Origin: an uncultured Oscillospiraceae bacterium
Lineage (GTDB): Bacteria > Bacillota > Clostridia > Oscillospirales > Oscillospiraceae
Reading direction: 5' to 3'
Length of the DNA stretch: 64,000 bases
Assembly: GCA_934597175.1 (NCBI GenBank)
Contig: CAKTQR010000006.1
Span: 1 to 64,000 of the forward strand
Made by a program: the position numbers and the translations under genes. Position 1 is the stretch's first letter; every line of letters starts with the position of its first letter. The notes beneath the pieces were generated by a model, which saw nothing but the letters and a program-made list of their open reading frames with translations, was not told where the DNA came from and did not search any database. Shown here in pieces: positions 8,206-16,234 of this stretch.

Positions 8206-8234
8206 TTGACGGCAGTGCGGATAACGGATAAAAT
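8206..8234 (+). promoter_or_regulatory. Promoter of cas3
   Basis: TTGACG (8206-8211), a 17-nt spacer and TAAAAT (8229-8234), about 65 nt upstream of the cas3 ATG. Confidence 0.65.
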
Positions 8235-8298
8235 ACAATTGTCAAAATAGGTAAAATCAAATTTCGACAAAAGCCACGCAGACGGCAGGGGACACGAC

Positions 8299-10506
8299 AT
8301 GGTATACTACGCCAAATCACCAAATTCACAGGGACACCGGGAAACGGTAAAGGAGCATTTGCGGGAGGTTTCCGAGCTTGCCCGGCAATACGGCGAGGGC
8401 ATCGGCGCTGCCGATGCTGCGCAGCTGGCGGGGCAGACGCACGATCTCGGCAAATACTCCGAGGCGTTCCAAAATGTGCTCGAAGGCACTAAAACGGGCG
8501 TCGACCACGCCTTGGCCGGGGCGTGCTATCTTGATATATGCTACAAAGGCGCAGGCAGCTGCCGCCCGATAGTCGAGGTGGTCAACGGACACCATGACGG
8601 TCTTACGGAGTATGCCGCCGTAAAGCCGGAGTTTTACGCCATCGCCGATGACAGGAAAATTCCACGAGGGAACGGCGGGAAAGAATCGGCGATAGAAAAC
8701 ATCAAACAGCTGAAAGAAGCGGCCTCAGCGTTTAACAGTGACTTTCCTGATTTTAAGCCGCCGAAGCTTCCTGCGCCGCCCGATGCGGAGCTTGAATCCA
8801 TGCTGTACACGAGGATGCTGTTTTCGTGCCTGGTGGATGCAGATTACACGGTGTCGGCGCTCAATGACGACAGTGCATATCTTGAGCATACCGAGGACTT
8901 TCGTTTTGAGCCGCAGGAGCTTTTGAAAAACTTATATGATTATCGAAACGAAATCAAGCGAAGCTCCGATGCCGACAAGACGCTCAACGGGTATCGTGAC
9001 ATGGTTTTCGACCGCTGCGGGGACATGGGCGATGAGCCGGAGGGGCTTTATACGCTGACAGCTCCGACGGGCACGGGGAAAACGCTTGCCCTGCTGCACT
9101 TTGCCCTGCGGCATTGCCTGAAGCACGGAAAGAAGCGGATAATTATTGTCCTGCCGTTTCTGACGCTGGCAGAGCAAAATGCCGCAACTTATGCAAAGAT
9201 AATCCCAAATGTACTGGTCGACCACAGTCAGAGCGATCTGCCGGAGAGCGCCCGTGAGCTTGCCGCAAGGTGGAGCGCACCCGTTATTATTACCACATCC
9301 GTGCGATTTTTCGAGTCGCTTTTTTCCGATCGCCCGACGGTCTGCCGAAAGCTGCATAACATCGCCGACAGCGTCGTGGTGTTCGACGAAGCCCAGAGCC
9401 TGCCCGCCGAGCTGACCTCGTCCACGCTGCGGGCGGTCAATGAGCTGTGCGGCAGGTATCGCACCACCATGGTGTTTTCGACGGCAACTCAGCCGGATTT
9501 TTCCGCACGCAAGGACTTGACATGGACGCCCCGGGAGATTCTGCCGGAGCACAAAACGATGTTTGAGGCGCTCAAACGGGTGGAGTTGGACTGGCGGCTT
9601 GACGAGGAAACGCCGCTTGAAACAATTGCCGAACAAATGGCGAACTGCGACAGTGTTTGTGCAATTGTAAATCTTCGCCGCCACGCACGGCAGCTTGCCG
9701 TTGCTCTTGCCGAAGAATGTCCCGAGGATACGGTTTTCTACATAACCACGGACCTGTGTCCTGCCCACCGAAGCAGGCAGATAGAAACAATCCGGCAGCG
9801 CTTGGCGCAGAAGCTGCCCTGCCGGGTGGTGGCAACGCAATGCATAGAAGCGGGCGTTGACCTGGATTTTAAAACGCTTTACCGTGCTTTAGCGCCGCTG
9901 GATTCGATAATTCAGGCGGCGGGACGCTGCAACCGCAACGGCTGCGATGTACTGGGACGAGTGGTAGTGTTCAAGCCGGAGGACAACCGCATGCCGTACC
10001 CTGACGAGTGGTACAACAATGCGGCCGTTACCGTGCAGGAGATGAGACCGCCGTTTTCCGTCAACGATACGGAGAAGATACGGGAATACTATCGGCGGTT
10101 GTTTGACGGAGCATCCGATAAGCCGGAGCTTAAAAAGGCGATAGACTCACGCTCGTTTGAGCAAACGGCAAAGCAGTATAAGCTGATCGCCAACACCGGC
10201 GCTCAGGTGATAGTGCCCTATGCCGGAGAGCAGGAGCTCTACGGCAGCATAGCCGAGCAGTTGCGGGCTGCTGGCGTTACCGCTGCCCTGCTCAAGCAGG
10301 CAGCATCCATTACCGTGACATGCTTTGCAAAGGATCTGGCGGACTATGCAGAGCCGATCCCCTACGCCCGCCGTTGGGACGGAAAGCACGATCGGTCGAC
10401 AGAAAACAGCAATGTACATCTTCTCCGCCCGCAGTATGAGGAGCTGTATTCTGAGCGGCTGGGTCTTCATTTCCCGCAGGAGGAGCGGTTTAATTTTATA
10501 TTCTGA
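8299..10506 (+). CDS. cas3: CRISPR-associated helicase/nuclease Cas3 (type I-C)
   Basis: Cas3 is the recruited nuclease-helicase that degrades target DNA after Cascade binding. The 735-aa protein has an N-terminal HD nuclease domain (His near residue 17, HDLGKYSEAF about 47-56). A superfamily 2 helicase follows: Walker A TAPTGTGKT (about 254-262), motif II FDEAQSLP (about 362-369, DEAQ rather than DEAH/DEVH), motif III STATQP (about 394-399), and a late motif QAAGRCNRNG. All expected parts are intact, so interference is likely functional. A terminator and a new promoter separate cas3 from the other cas genes. Confidence 0.95.
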   Translation: MVYYAKSPNSQGHRETVKEHLREVSELARQYGEGIGAADAAQLAGQTHDLGKYSEAFQNVLEGTKTGVDHALAGACYLDICYKGAGSCRPIVEVVNGHHDGLTEYAAVKPEFYAIADDRKIPRGNGGKESAIENIKQLKEAASAFNSDFPDFKPPKLPAPPDAELESMLYTRMLFSCLVDADYTVSALNDDSAYLEHTEDFRFEPQELLKNLYDYRNEIKRSSDADKTLNGYRDMVFDRCGDMGDEPEGLYTLTAPTGTGKTLALLHFALRHCLKHGKKRIIIVLPFLTLAEQNAATYAKIIPNVLVDHSQSDLPESARELAARWSAPVIITTSVRFFESLFSDRPTVCRKLHNIADSVVVFDEAQSLPAELTSSTLRAVNELCGRYRTTMVFSTATQPDFSARKDLTWTPREILPEHKTMFEALKRVELDWRLDEETPLETIAEQMANCDSVCAIVNLRRHARQLAVALAEECPEDTVFYITTDLCPAHRSRQIETIRQRLAQKLPCRVVATQCIEAGVDLDFKTLYRALAPLDSIIQAAGRCNRNGCDVLGRVVVFKPEDNRMPYPDEWYNNAAVTVQEMRPPFSVNDTEKIREYYRRLFDGASDKPELKKAIDSRSFEQTAKQYKLIANTGAQVIVPYAGEQELYGSIAEQLRAAGVTAALLKQAASITVTCFAKDLADYAEPIPYARRWDGKHDRSTENSNVHLLRPQYEELYSERLGLHFPQEERFNFIF

Positions 10507-10510
10507 TATG

Positions 10511-10560
10511 AGCGCACCATTTGCCAAACAATGCGGCAAATGGTGCGCTGCAACATTTTT
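10511..10560 (+). terminator. Terminator after cas3
   Basis: A perfect 15-bp stem (AGCGCACCATTTGCC with its complement), a 9-nt loop, then GCAACATTTTT. The T tract is short and offset, so termination may be incomplete. Confidence 0.7.
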
Positions 10561-10572
10561 GGGAAAATTAAC

Positions 10573-10601
10573 TTGACAAAACATGTCTAATAAATCATAC
10601 T
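10573..10601 (+). promoter_or_regulatory. Promoter of the cas5c-cas2 operon
   Basis: TTGACA (10573-10578), a 17-nt spacer and CATACT (10596-10601), just downstream of the cas3 terminator. Confidence 0.7.
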
Positions 10602-10667
10602 TTACTTAAATGCAAATGCTGAGATGAGAGTAGAAATAGTTGCAATATACATGGAGGTGAACATTAT

Positions 10668-11315
10668 TTGAAAGAGATCACTATCGAAGTCTGGGGAGAC
10701 TTTGCCTGCTTCTCCATGCCCTATGCAAAGGTGGAGCGGCTGACCTACCCATTCCCGACCCCGTCTGCCGCAAGGGGTATTCTTTCGGCGATCTACATGA
10801 AGCCGAAGGAATTTCGCTGGCAGGTAAACCGCATTGAGGTGCTCAATCCCATACGCTACATAAGCTTTAAGCGCAACGAACTCAGGTGCACCGCAGGCTC
10901 GAAGCCGGTTCCCGCAGAGGATGAGCGAACTCAGCGGCAAACGGTGGCTCTGCGGGATGTGCGGTATCGGATCACCGCATCCATTATCCCGAGTGCAGCC
11001 TTTGTCGGAAAGGAAACTCAGCTGTACGAGCAGGCGCTGCGCCGCATCCGAGGCGGAAAATGCTATTTCCAGCCTGCGCTGGGGCTGCGGGAATTCGCCT
11101 GCTATTTTGAGGAGAGCGACGGTACTCGGCAGCCCATAGCGCAGTCGATGGATGCCGGGCTGATGGTCTACGACCTGTTCGGGCCGGAGGATGTCGAGGT
11201 CACCAAAAAGACGCAGATACAAATGTCGCTGTTCCATGCGGTGATGGAAAACGGCGTGGTGACCGTCCCGCCGTATGACAGTCCGGAGGTCCTGAAAGGA
11301 GGCAAGCTATGCTGA
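10668..11315 (+). CDS. cas5c: Cas5c, crRNA-processing endoribonuclease and Cascade subunit
   Basis: In type I-C systems Cas5c (Cas5d) cleaves pre-crRNA and caps the crRNA 5' handle. The 215-aa protein begins MKEITIEVWGDFACFSMPYA and has the Cas5 motif YPFPTPSAARGIL (about residues 27-39). The start is a TTG codon: GGAGGTGA lies 7 nt upstream, and the ATG that precedes that site leads to an immediate stop. The stop overlaps the cas8c start by 7 nt. Confidence 0.93.
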   Translation: MKEITIEVWGDFACFSMPYAKVERLTYPFPTPSAARGILSAIYMKPKEFRWQVNRIEVLNPIRYISFKRNELRCTAGSKPVPAEDERTQRQTVALRDVRYRITASIIPSAAFVGKETQLYEQALRRIRGGKCYFQPALGLREFACYFEESDGTRQPIAQSMDAGLMVYDLFGPEDVEVTKKTQIQMSLFHAVMENGVVTVPPYDSPEVLKGGKLC

Positions 11316-13078
11316 AAGCGTTGTATGACTACGGAGTGCGCCGTCAGCTGGCGCTGCCACCGGGATTTGTCGGGAAACCCATAAAAGCGTATATATCCCT
11401 TTCCGAGGACGATGACCGTGTCGGCGTATATCTCGGCGACGGCGAGCCCGTGCCGTGCCCGGATATAGGAAGTCTCGCAAACGGCGTGAGCAAGAGCAAT
11501 GTCCTTGCGGAAAAACGCACGGTCGTGCTCCCCGAGCAGCCGAGTGAAAAGAACAGATTCTTTCTGGAGACGCTCCGCAGTGCGGCCGAGTGCGAGCCGC
11601 TGCTGAAGCCGTGCGTCCGTGCACTGGAAACACCCGAGATAGCAGCGAACATAAGGGCGGAGCTGGACAAGGCAAAGGTAAAGCCCGGGGACAGAATTTC
11701 TTTCCGTGTCGGCGGTGTGTCCGTGCTGCGTTCGGAAAAAGTGCGCTCATGGTGGCAGGACTACAGAAAGCGGTTTTACAAAGACGATGAGCGGCCGTCT
11801 GCGCTGTGCCTTATTACCGGTGAGCCCACCGTACCCATGACCACGACTACCTCCATACAGGGGCTTCAGGTCGTCGGCGGTCACGCACGAGGCGACGCAC
11901 TCATCTGCTTCGATAAACCGGCCTACTGCTCATACGGTCAGAAGAAGGCCGCCAACGCCCCGGTGTCGGAGGAGGCTTTCAGCGTGGTGAAGGCGGCGCT
12001 TGATGACCTGCTTAAGGACGCTCCGATACTTGCCGGAATGAAATTTGTCCATTGGTTTGACCGTGATATCGCACCGGAGCACGACCCGCTGTATTCCGTC
12101 GACTTCGGCTCTGACCTGCCGGAGATCGAGCAGGATGATGGGCCGGAGACAAATGAGCTGACCGAGCGGAATAAAGCCGACAAGATACCGCAAAGCGTCT
12201 GGTCGGGACAGGCAGCGCCGGAGCTTGACGATGCATCTTATTACATTCTGATGCTGTCGGGTGCAAACAGCCGCATCATGATACGCAGGTACGAAAGGGG
12301 CAGCTACGCCGACCTTCGCCGCAATTTGCAACAGTGGTATGCCGACCTTGCGCTTACAAAGCAGAGCGGTACGGGAAATGTCAGCCCCGTGAAGCTGACC
12401 GCCCGCCTGATAAGGCTTTTAAAATATCAAAAGACGGACAGCCGGCCGTTTGACCGCCTTTCAAAGGAACTGGCGGGCATCACTCCGGCGGTAGTTCAGG
12501 CAATATTGACCGGCGGAGTTTTGCCGGATGCGATCGCGGCAAAGGCTCTGGCGTATATACGCTCCGAGCTGCTGGCCGATGACGACACGGTGCAGAGCAA
12601 GCTGCCGAACAGTCTGGCGTGTCAATGGCTGAAGGTCTGGCTGCTGAGGAAGAAACGATTTGAACATGAGGAGGAAGCTATCTTGGAAGAATATAATTTC
12701 AATTTGCAAAACACCGCTTACCACTGCGGCGGCTTGATGGCAGTGTATGCGGCGATCCAAAGGACCGCAATGCCGACTGTCAACACCGGCATAGTGGAGC
12801 GCTATTATGCATCTGCGATACAGATGCCCGCTCTCGTCATTGGTCAGCTCAGCAGGCAGTCAAATTATCATCTTGAGAAGATGGATAATAAGTGGCTTGC
12901 CGAAGAGTACCGTAAAAAGCTGCGGCGGATATCCGTCGCCTTGGGCTCGACTATCCCCGCGACGCTGAATCTTGAGCAGCAGTCGTATTTTGCACTGGGC
13001 TATTACCAGATGGGCGCAAAGCTCAATCAGGAAATAATTGAACGCAAAGCCGCCAAGGACAAGGCGGACGAGAAATAA
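11309..13078 (+). CDS. cas8c: Cas8c/Csd1, large Cascade subunit of type I-C
   Basis: The 589-aa protein is of typical Csd1 length and begins MLKALYDYGVRRQLALPPGF. Conserved Csd1 stretches are CLITGEPTVPMT (about residues 168-179) and LSGANSRIMIRRYERG (about 314-329). It recognises the PAM and initiates target opening; its C-terminal part may also be made from an internal start in I-C systems. It lies between cas5c (overlapping) and cas7c (14-nt gap with a GGAGG site). Confidence 0.93.
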   Translation: MLKALYDYGVRRQLALPPGFVGKPIKAYISLSEDDDRVGVYLGDGEPVPCPDIGSLANGVSKSNVLAEKRTVVLPEQPSEKNRFFLETLRSAAECEPLLKPCVRALETPEIAANIRAELDKAKVKPGDRISFRVGGVSVLRSEKVRSWWQDYRKRFYKDDERPSALCLITGEPTVPMTTTTSIQGLQVVGGHARGDALICFDKPAYCSYGQKKAANAPVSEEAFSVVKAALDDLLKDAPILAGMKFVHWFDRDIAPEHDPLYSVDFGSDLPEIEQDDGPETNELTERNKADKIPQSVWSGQAAPELDDASYYILMLSGANSRIMIRRYERGSYADLRRNLQQWYADLALTKQSGTGNVSPVKLTARLIRLLKYQKTDSRPFDRLSKELAGITPAVVQAILTGGVLPDAIAAKALAYIRSELLADDDTVQSKLPNSLACQWLKVWLLRKKRFEHEEEAILEEYNFNLQNTAYHCGGLMAVYAAIQRTAMPTVNTGIVERYYASAIQMPALVIGQLSRQSNYHLEKMDNKWLAEEYRKKLRRISVALGSTIPATLNLEQQSYFALGYYQMGAKLNQEIIERKAAKDKADEK

Positions 13079-13092
13079 AAGGAGGGTATATC

Positions 13093-14091
13093 ATGGCAAT
13101 TAAAAACAGATACGAATTTATGTACTATGTCGCATGCACAAACGGCAATCCGAACGGGGATCCCGACATGGGGAATATGCCCCGTCTCGACCCGCAGACC
13201 ATGCAGGGCTTTATAACCGACGGAGCTACCAAGCGCAGGATAAGAAATTATGTCGAGCTGGCTCACGGCGATGAGCCCGGCATGAATATGATCATTCAGC
13301 AGTCGACCAACATAAACCGCCACATTGCCGAGGCCAAGCGGGCAGCCGGTGTCGAGGACTGCGCCAAGTCAAAGGAAGCGGTCTATGCCGGAAGAAAAAA
13401 GGCGTGCGAGCTGTTTTACGATGTCCGCACCTTCGGCGCAGTGATGTCCACCGGTCCGAATGCCGGTCAGGTGCGTGGCCCTGTGCAGATAACATACGGA
13501 AAGAGCCTGGATGCGGTGCTCCCGATGGATATCTCCATCACCCGCATGGCGGTTGCGGATAAAGTCAAGGACGATGCCGGCGTGGAGGACTATCTTGCGT
13601 GGGAGGAGTCGCAGCCCGAGGATAAGCTGCGCACCATGGGCCGCAAGCAGGTGATCCCGTTCGGTCTGTACGAGGTCAGGGGCTTTGTCAGCGCAAATCT
13701 CGCCGAGGAGACCGGATTTGACGACGCTGATCTGGATGTGCTTTTTGAGGCGATACTCAACATGTACGAGCATGATCACTCCGCCAGCAAGGGAGAGATG
13801 GCGGTCGTGTCGCCGCTTATAATCTTCAAGCATGTCGGAACGGATACCGACGAGGCTCAGAAAGCCCGTCAGGCAAAGCTCGGCTGCGCCCCTGCACACA
13901 AGCTGTTTGACCTTGTCAAGGTCACTAAAAAGGCATCGGTCGACTACCCAAGAAGCTACCGTGACTATGATGCCGTCGTGAGCACGGATAAGCTGCCAAA
14001 CGGCGTGCAGATCGGCTTTAAGTCCGGCGCATTTGAGCCCGTGGTGTGGGACGAGCTTCCCGAAAACGAGGACTGGTTCTGCCATGGATGA
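13093..14091 (+). CDS. cas7c: Cas7c/Csd2, crRNA backbone subunit
   Basis: The 332-aa protein carries the Csd2 N-terminus with NGNPNGDPDMGNMPR (about residues 17-31) and TDGATKRRIRNYVEL. A later TYGKSLDAVLPMDISITR stretch is typical of the family. Several copies coat the crRNA spacer in Cascade. A GGAGG site lies 7-8 nt before the ATG. The 3' end overlaps cas4 by 8 nt. Confidence 0.94.
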   Translation: MAIKNRYEFMYYVACTNGNPNGDPDMGNMPRLDPQTMQGFITDGATKRRIRNYVELAHGDEPGMNMIIQQSTNINRHIAEAKRAAGVEDCAKSKEAVYAGRKKACELFYDVRTFGAVMSTGPNAGQVRGPVQITYGKSLDAVLPMDISITRMAVADKVKDDAGVEDYLAWEESQPEDKLRTMGRKQVIPFGLYEVRGFVSANLAEETGFDDADLDVLFEAILNMYEHDHSASKGEMAVVSPLIIFKHVGTDTDEAQKARQAKLGCAPAHKLFDLVKVTKKASVDYPRSYRDYDAVVSTDKLPNGVQIGFKSGAFEPVVWDELPENEDWFCHG

Positions 14092-14746
14092 TTGGGGACC
14101 TATCCCCCTTTCACGGCTGTCCCATGCCGGATTCTGCCTGCGGCGTGCTGCGCTGCTTACAAACGAGCAGGTCTGGGCCGAGAGTGCGGATACCGCCAAA
14201 GGCCGCTCCGAGCACGAGCGGGTGCATACCCAGCGAATAGAGCGAAGGGGAGATTCCGCAAAATTGTTTGAGTTTCCGGTCTATTCGCACGCCTTGGGGG
14301 TCGCAGGAAAGTGCGACTGCATCGAAGCTGAGGCAGCTCCCCGGGGCTGCCGCATACCGGCGCTTGATTTCCCCGTCAGGCTGTACCCCGTTGAGTACAA
14401 GCACGGCAAACTCCGTGCGGAAAAGGAGTACGAGATTCAGCTGTGTGCCCAGGCAATGTGCCTTGAGGAAATGTTCAAAACGCATATACCGGAGGGCGCA
14501 ATTTACTATATCACATCCCATCGCAGGTACGCCGTTGAGTTTACAGATGAGCTGCGCAGCCTCGTAAAAGAGACGATACAAAAAGTCGAGTTACTTCGCC
14601 GCAGCTTTTCCGTGCCGCCGGCGGAATACGAGGCCAAGTGCAAAGCTTGCTCCATTCGGGAGCACTGCCAGCCCGGCGTTCAGCGTTCGGCTTCGGGCTA
14701 TTGCATGCAGCTGCGCAGCGAGGCTCTGGAGGAGGAAATGCTATGA
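14084..14746 (+). CDS. cas4: Cas4, spacer-processing exonuclease
   Basis: The 220-aa RecB-like nuclease begins MDDWGPIPLSRLSHAGFCLR. A first cysteine (about residue 18) and the C-terminal cluster KCKACSIREHCQPG (about 184-197) supply the four Fe-S ligands. The nuclease motif PVEYKHGK (about 102-109) is intact. Cas4 trims prespacers and helps choose PAM-proximal ends with Cas1-Cas2. The start at 14084 overlaps the cas7c stop. The final ATGA is shared with cas1. Confidence 0.93.
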   Translation: MDDWGPIPLSRLSHAGFCLRRAALLTNEQVWAESADTAKGRSEHERVHTQRIERRGDSAKLFEFPVYSHALGVAGKCDCIEAEAAPRGCRIPALDFPVRLYPVEYKHGKLRAEKEYEIQLCAQAMCLEEMFKTHIPEGAIYYITSHRRYAVEFTDELRSLVKETIQKVELLRRSFSVPPAEYEAKCKACSIREHCQPGVQRSASGYCMQLRSEALEEEML

Positions 14747-15768
14747 AAAAGCTGCTTGAGACCCTGTATGTCACAACTCCGGAAAGCTATTTGTTCGAGC
14801 GCAACGGCAATATCTGCATTTCGATCGGCGGTGCGGAAAAAGCCTCCGTCCCGATCTCGCAGGTAGAGTCGGTCGTGCTGTTCGGGAAGAACACGCTGTC
14901 GACCGCACTGCTGCCTTTTTGCGCCGAGAACGATGTGACGATTACTTTTCTCACCGAAAACGGATTTTTTCAGGGGCGGGTTTGCGGCCCAGTCAGCGGT
15001 AATGTCCTGCTTAGGAAGCGCCAATACGAAAGCCTGTCCGAGGCAGAATTTGCAAACGGCTTCGTTCGGGATCTGCTTTTCTGCAAGATAAGAAACGGCA
15101 AGTTTGTGCTTATGCGCTATGCCCGCTCCGCCGCCGATGAGGCAAAAAGACGCTCTGCGGCAGCTGCGGCGTCCGACCTGACCGAAATTGCGAAAAAGCT
15201 TGACGCATGCACCGATGTTGACTCCATGCGTGGGCTTGAAGGTGCTGCAGCGTCGGTCTATTTCTCGCAGTTTGATAATCTGCTCTCCGGCCCGAAAGGC
15301 TATCGCTTTGAGACGAGAAGCCGGCGACCGCCGCTCAACGAGGTAAACGCCGTGCTGTCGTTTGTCTACACGCTGCTGTCGCACGATGTCCGCTCGGCGA
15401 TGGAGTCTGTGGGACTCGACCCGGCTGCTGGGTATCTGCATGCCCTGCGCCCGGGCAGACCGTCATTTGCGCTGGACATCATGGAGGAGCTTCGCTCGCC
15501 GCTGTGTGACCGGCTGGTCATATCGATGTTCAACAAAGATCAATTCCAGCCGCAGGATTTCACAAGGGATTTCGGTGCGGTGTATCTGAGCGAAAAAGGG
15601 CGGCGGAAAGTCATCGAGCAGTGGCGCTTAAGAAAGCGTGAGACGATCCTGCACCCGTTTTTGAAGGAAAAAATTGCGATCGGGATGATCCCGTATGCGC
15701 AGACCATGCTGTTTGCCCGGGTGCTGCGTGGGGATCTTGATCGATATCCGCCGTTTGTGTGGAGGTGA
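14743..15768 (+). CDS. cas1: Cas1, spacer integrase
   Basis: The 341-aa protein begins MKKLLETLYVTTPESYLFER. Catalytic metal-binding residues are visible: Glu in LEGAAASVYF (about residues 165-174), His in YLHALRPGRPSFALDIMEE (about 228-246) and Glu/Asp downstream. It forms the Cas1-Cas2 integrase. The start at 14743 (ATGA overlap with cas4, GGAGGAA just upstream) is preferred over a longer in-frame extension lying within cas4. Confidence 0.95.
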   Translation: MKKLLETLYVTTPESYLFERNGNICISIGGAEKASVPISQVESVVLFGKNTLSTALLPFCAENDVTITFLTENGFFQGRVCGPVSGNVLLRKRQYESLSEAEFANGFVRDLLFCKIRNGKFVLMRYARSAADEAKRRSAAAAASDLTEIAKKLDACTDVDSMRGLEGAAASVYFSQFDNLLSGPKGYRFETRSRRPPLNEVNAVLSFVYTLLSHDVRSAMESVGLDPAAGYLHALRPGRPSFALDIMEELRSPLCDRLVISMFNKDQFQPQDFTRDFGAVYLSEKGRRKVIEQWRLRKRETILHPFLKEKIAIGMIPYAQTMLFARVLRGDLDRYPPFVWR

Positions 15769-15774
15769 CGGAGC

Positions 15775-16065
15775 ATGATGCTTGTTGTGACCTACGATGT
15801 GGACACATCCGACTATGCCGGGCAAAAGCGGCTTCGAAAAGTCGCAAAGATCTGCGAGCGCCACGGGATGCGTGTTCAAAACTCCGTGTTTGAGGTGATC
15901 GTCGATGCTGCGCAGCTCGTCGTTTTGAAGCGTGAGCTGGAGAAAGTCATTGACATGTCCCATGATTCGGTGCGTTTTTATCGTCTGGGCAACTCGTATG
16001 AGAATCGGATCGAGACCATGGGAAGAAAGCCTCTTGTCGAGGCGGGCAGTGCACTGATCTTTTAG
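15775..16065 (+). CDS. cas2: Cas2, integrase scaffold
   Basis: The 96-aa protein begins MMLVVTYDVDTSDYAGQKRL, the ferredoxin-fold Cas2 N-terminus with the conserved Asp in YDVD. It dimerises between two Cas1 dimers. GGAGGTGA lies 6 nt before the first of two adjacent ATGs; the second (15778) is also possible. Confidence 0.94.
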   Translation: MMLVVTYDVDTSDYAGQKRLRKVAKICERHGMRVQNSVFEVIVDAAQLVVLKRELEKVIDMSHDSVRFYRLGNSYENRIETMGRKPLVEAGSALIF

Positions 16066-16234
16066 CGCCGACCCCGCCCGTACATAAATCGCCGGAGGGT
16101 CGGCGCAACCAATTCCGGCGTTTTACGCAGTTTTTCGGCTGCCGGCACGAGAATTTTGCAGCCAAAATTGCAAAATAGCGCAAATTATCGGCGATTTGCC
16201 ACAAAAGCACCTCTCGTTTTTGTGACAAATTGCT
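16066..16234 (+). promoter_or_regulatory. CRISPR leader
   Basis: This is the 169-nt A/T-richer stretch between cas2 and the first repeat. It begins with a 10-bp stem-loop (GCGCCGACCC about 16064-16073 with its complement ending near 16109), which could be the 3' end of the cas transcript. The rest has no coding capacity. Its position beside cas2 and the uniform repeats makes this the acquisition end and the presumed promoter of the array. I could not pick a confident -35/-10 pair. Confidence 0.7.

Noticed and set aside
8932..9840. 302-codon open frame antisense inside cas3
   Set aside because: It lies wholly within the Cas3 helicase domain on the other strand and has no features of a gene.
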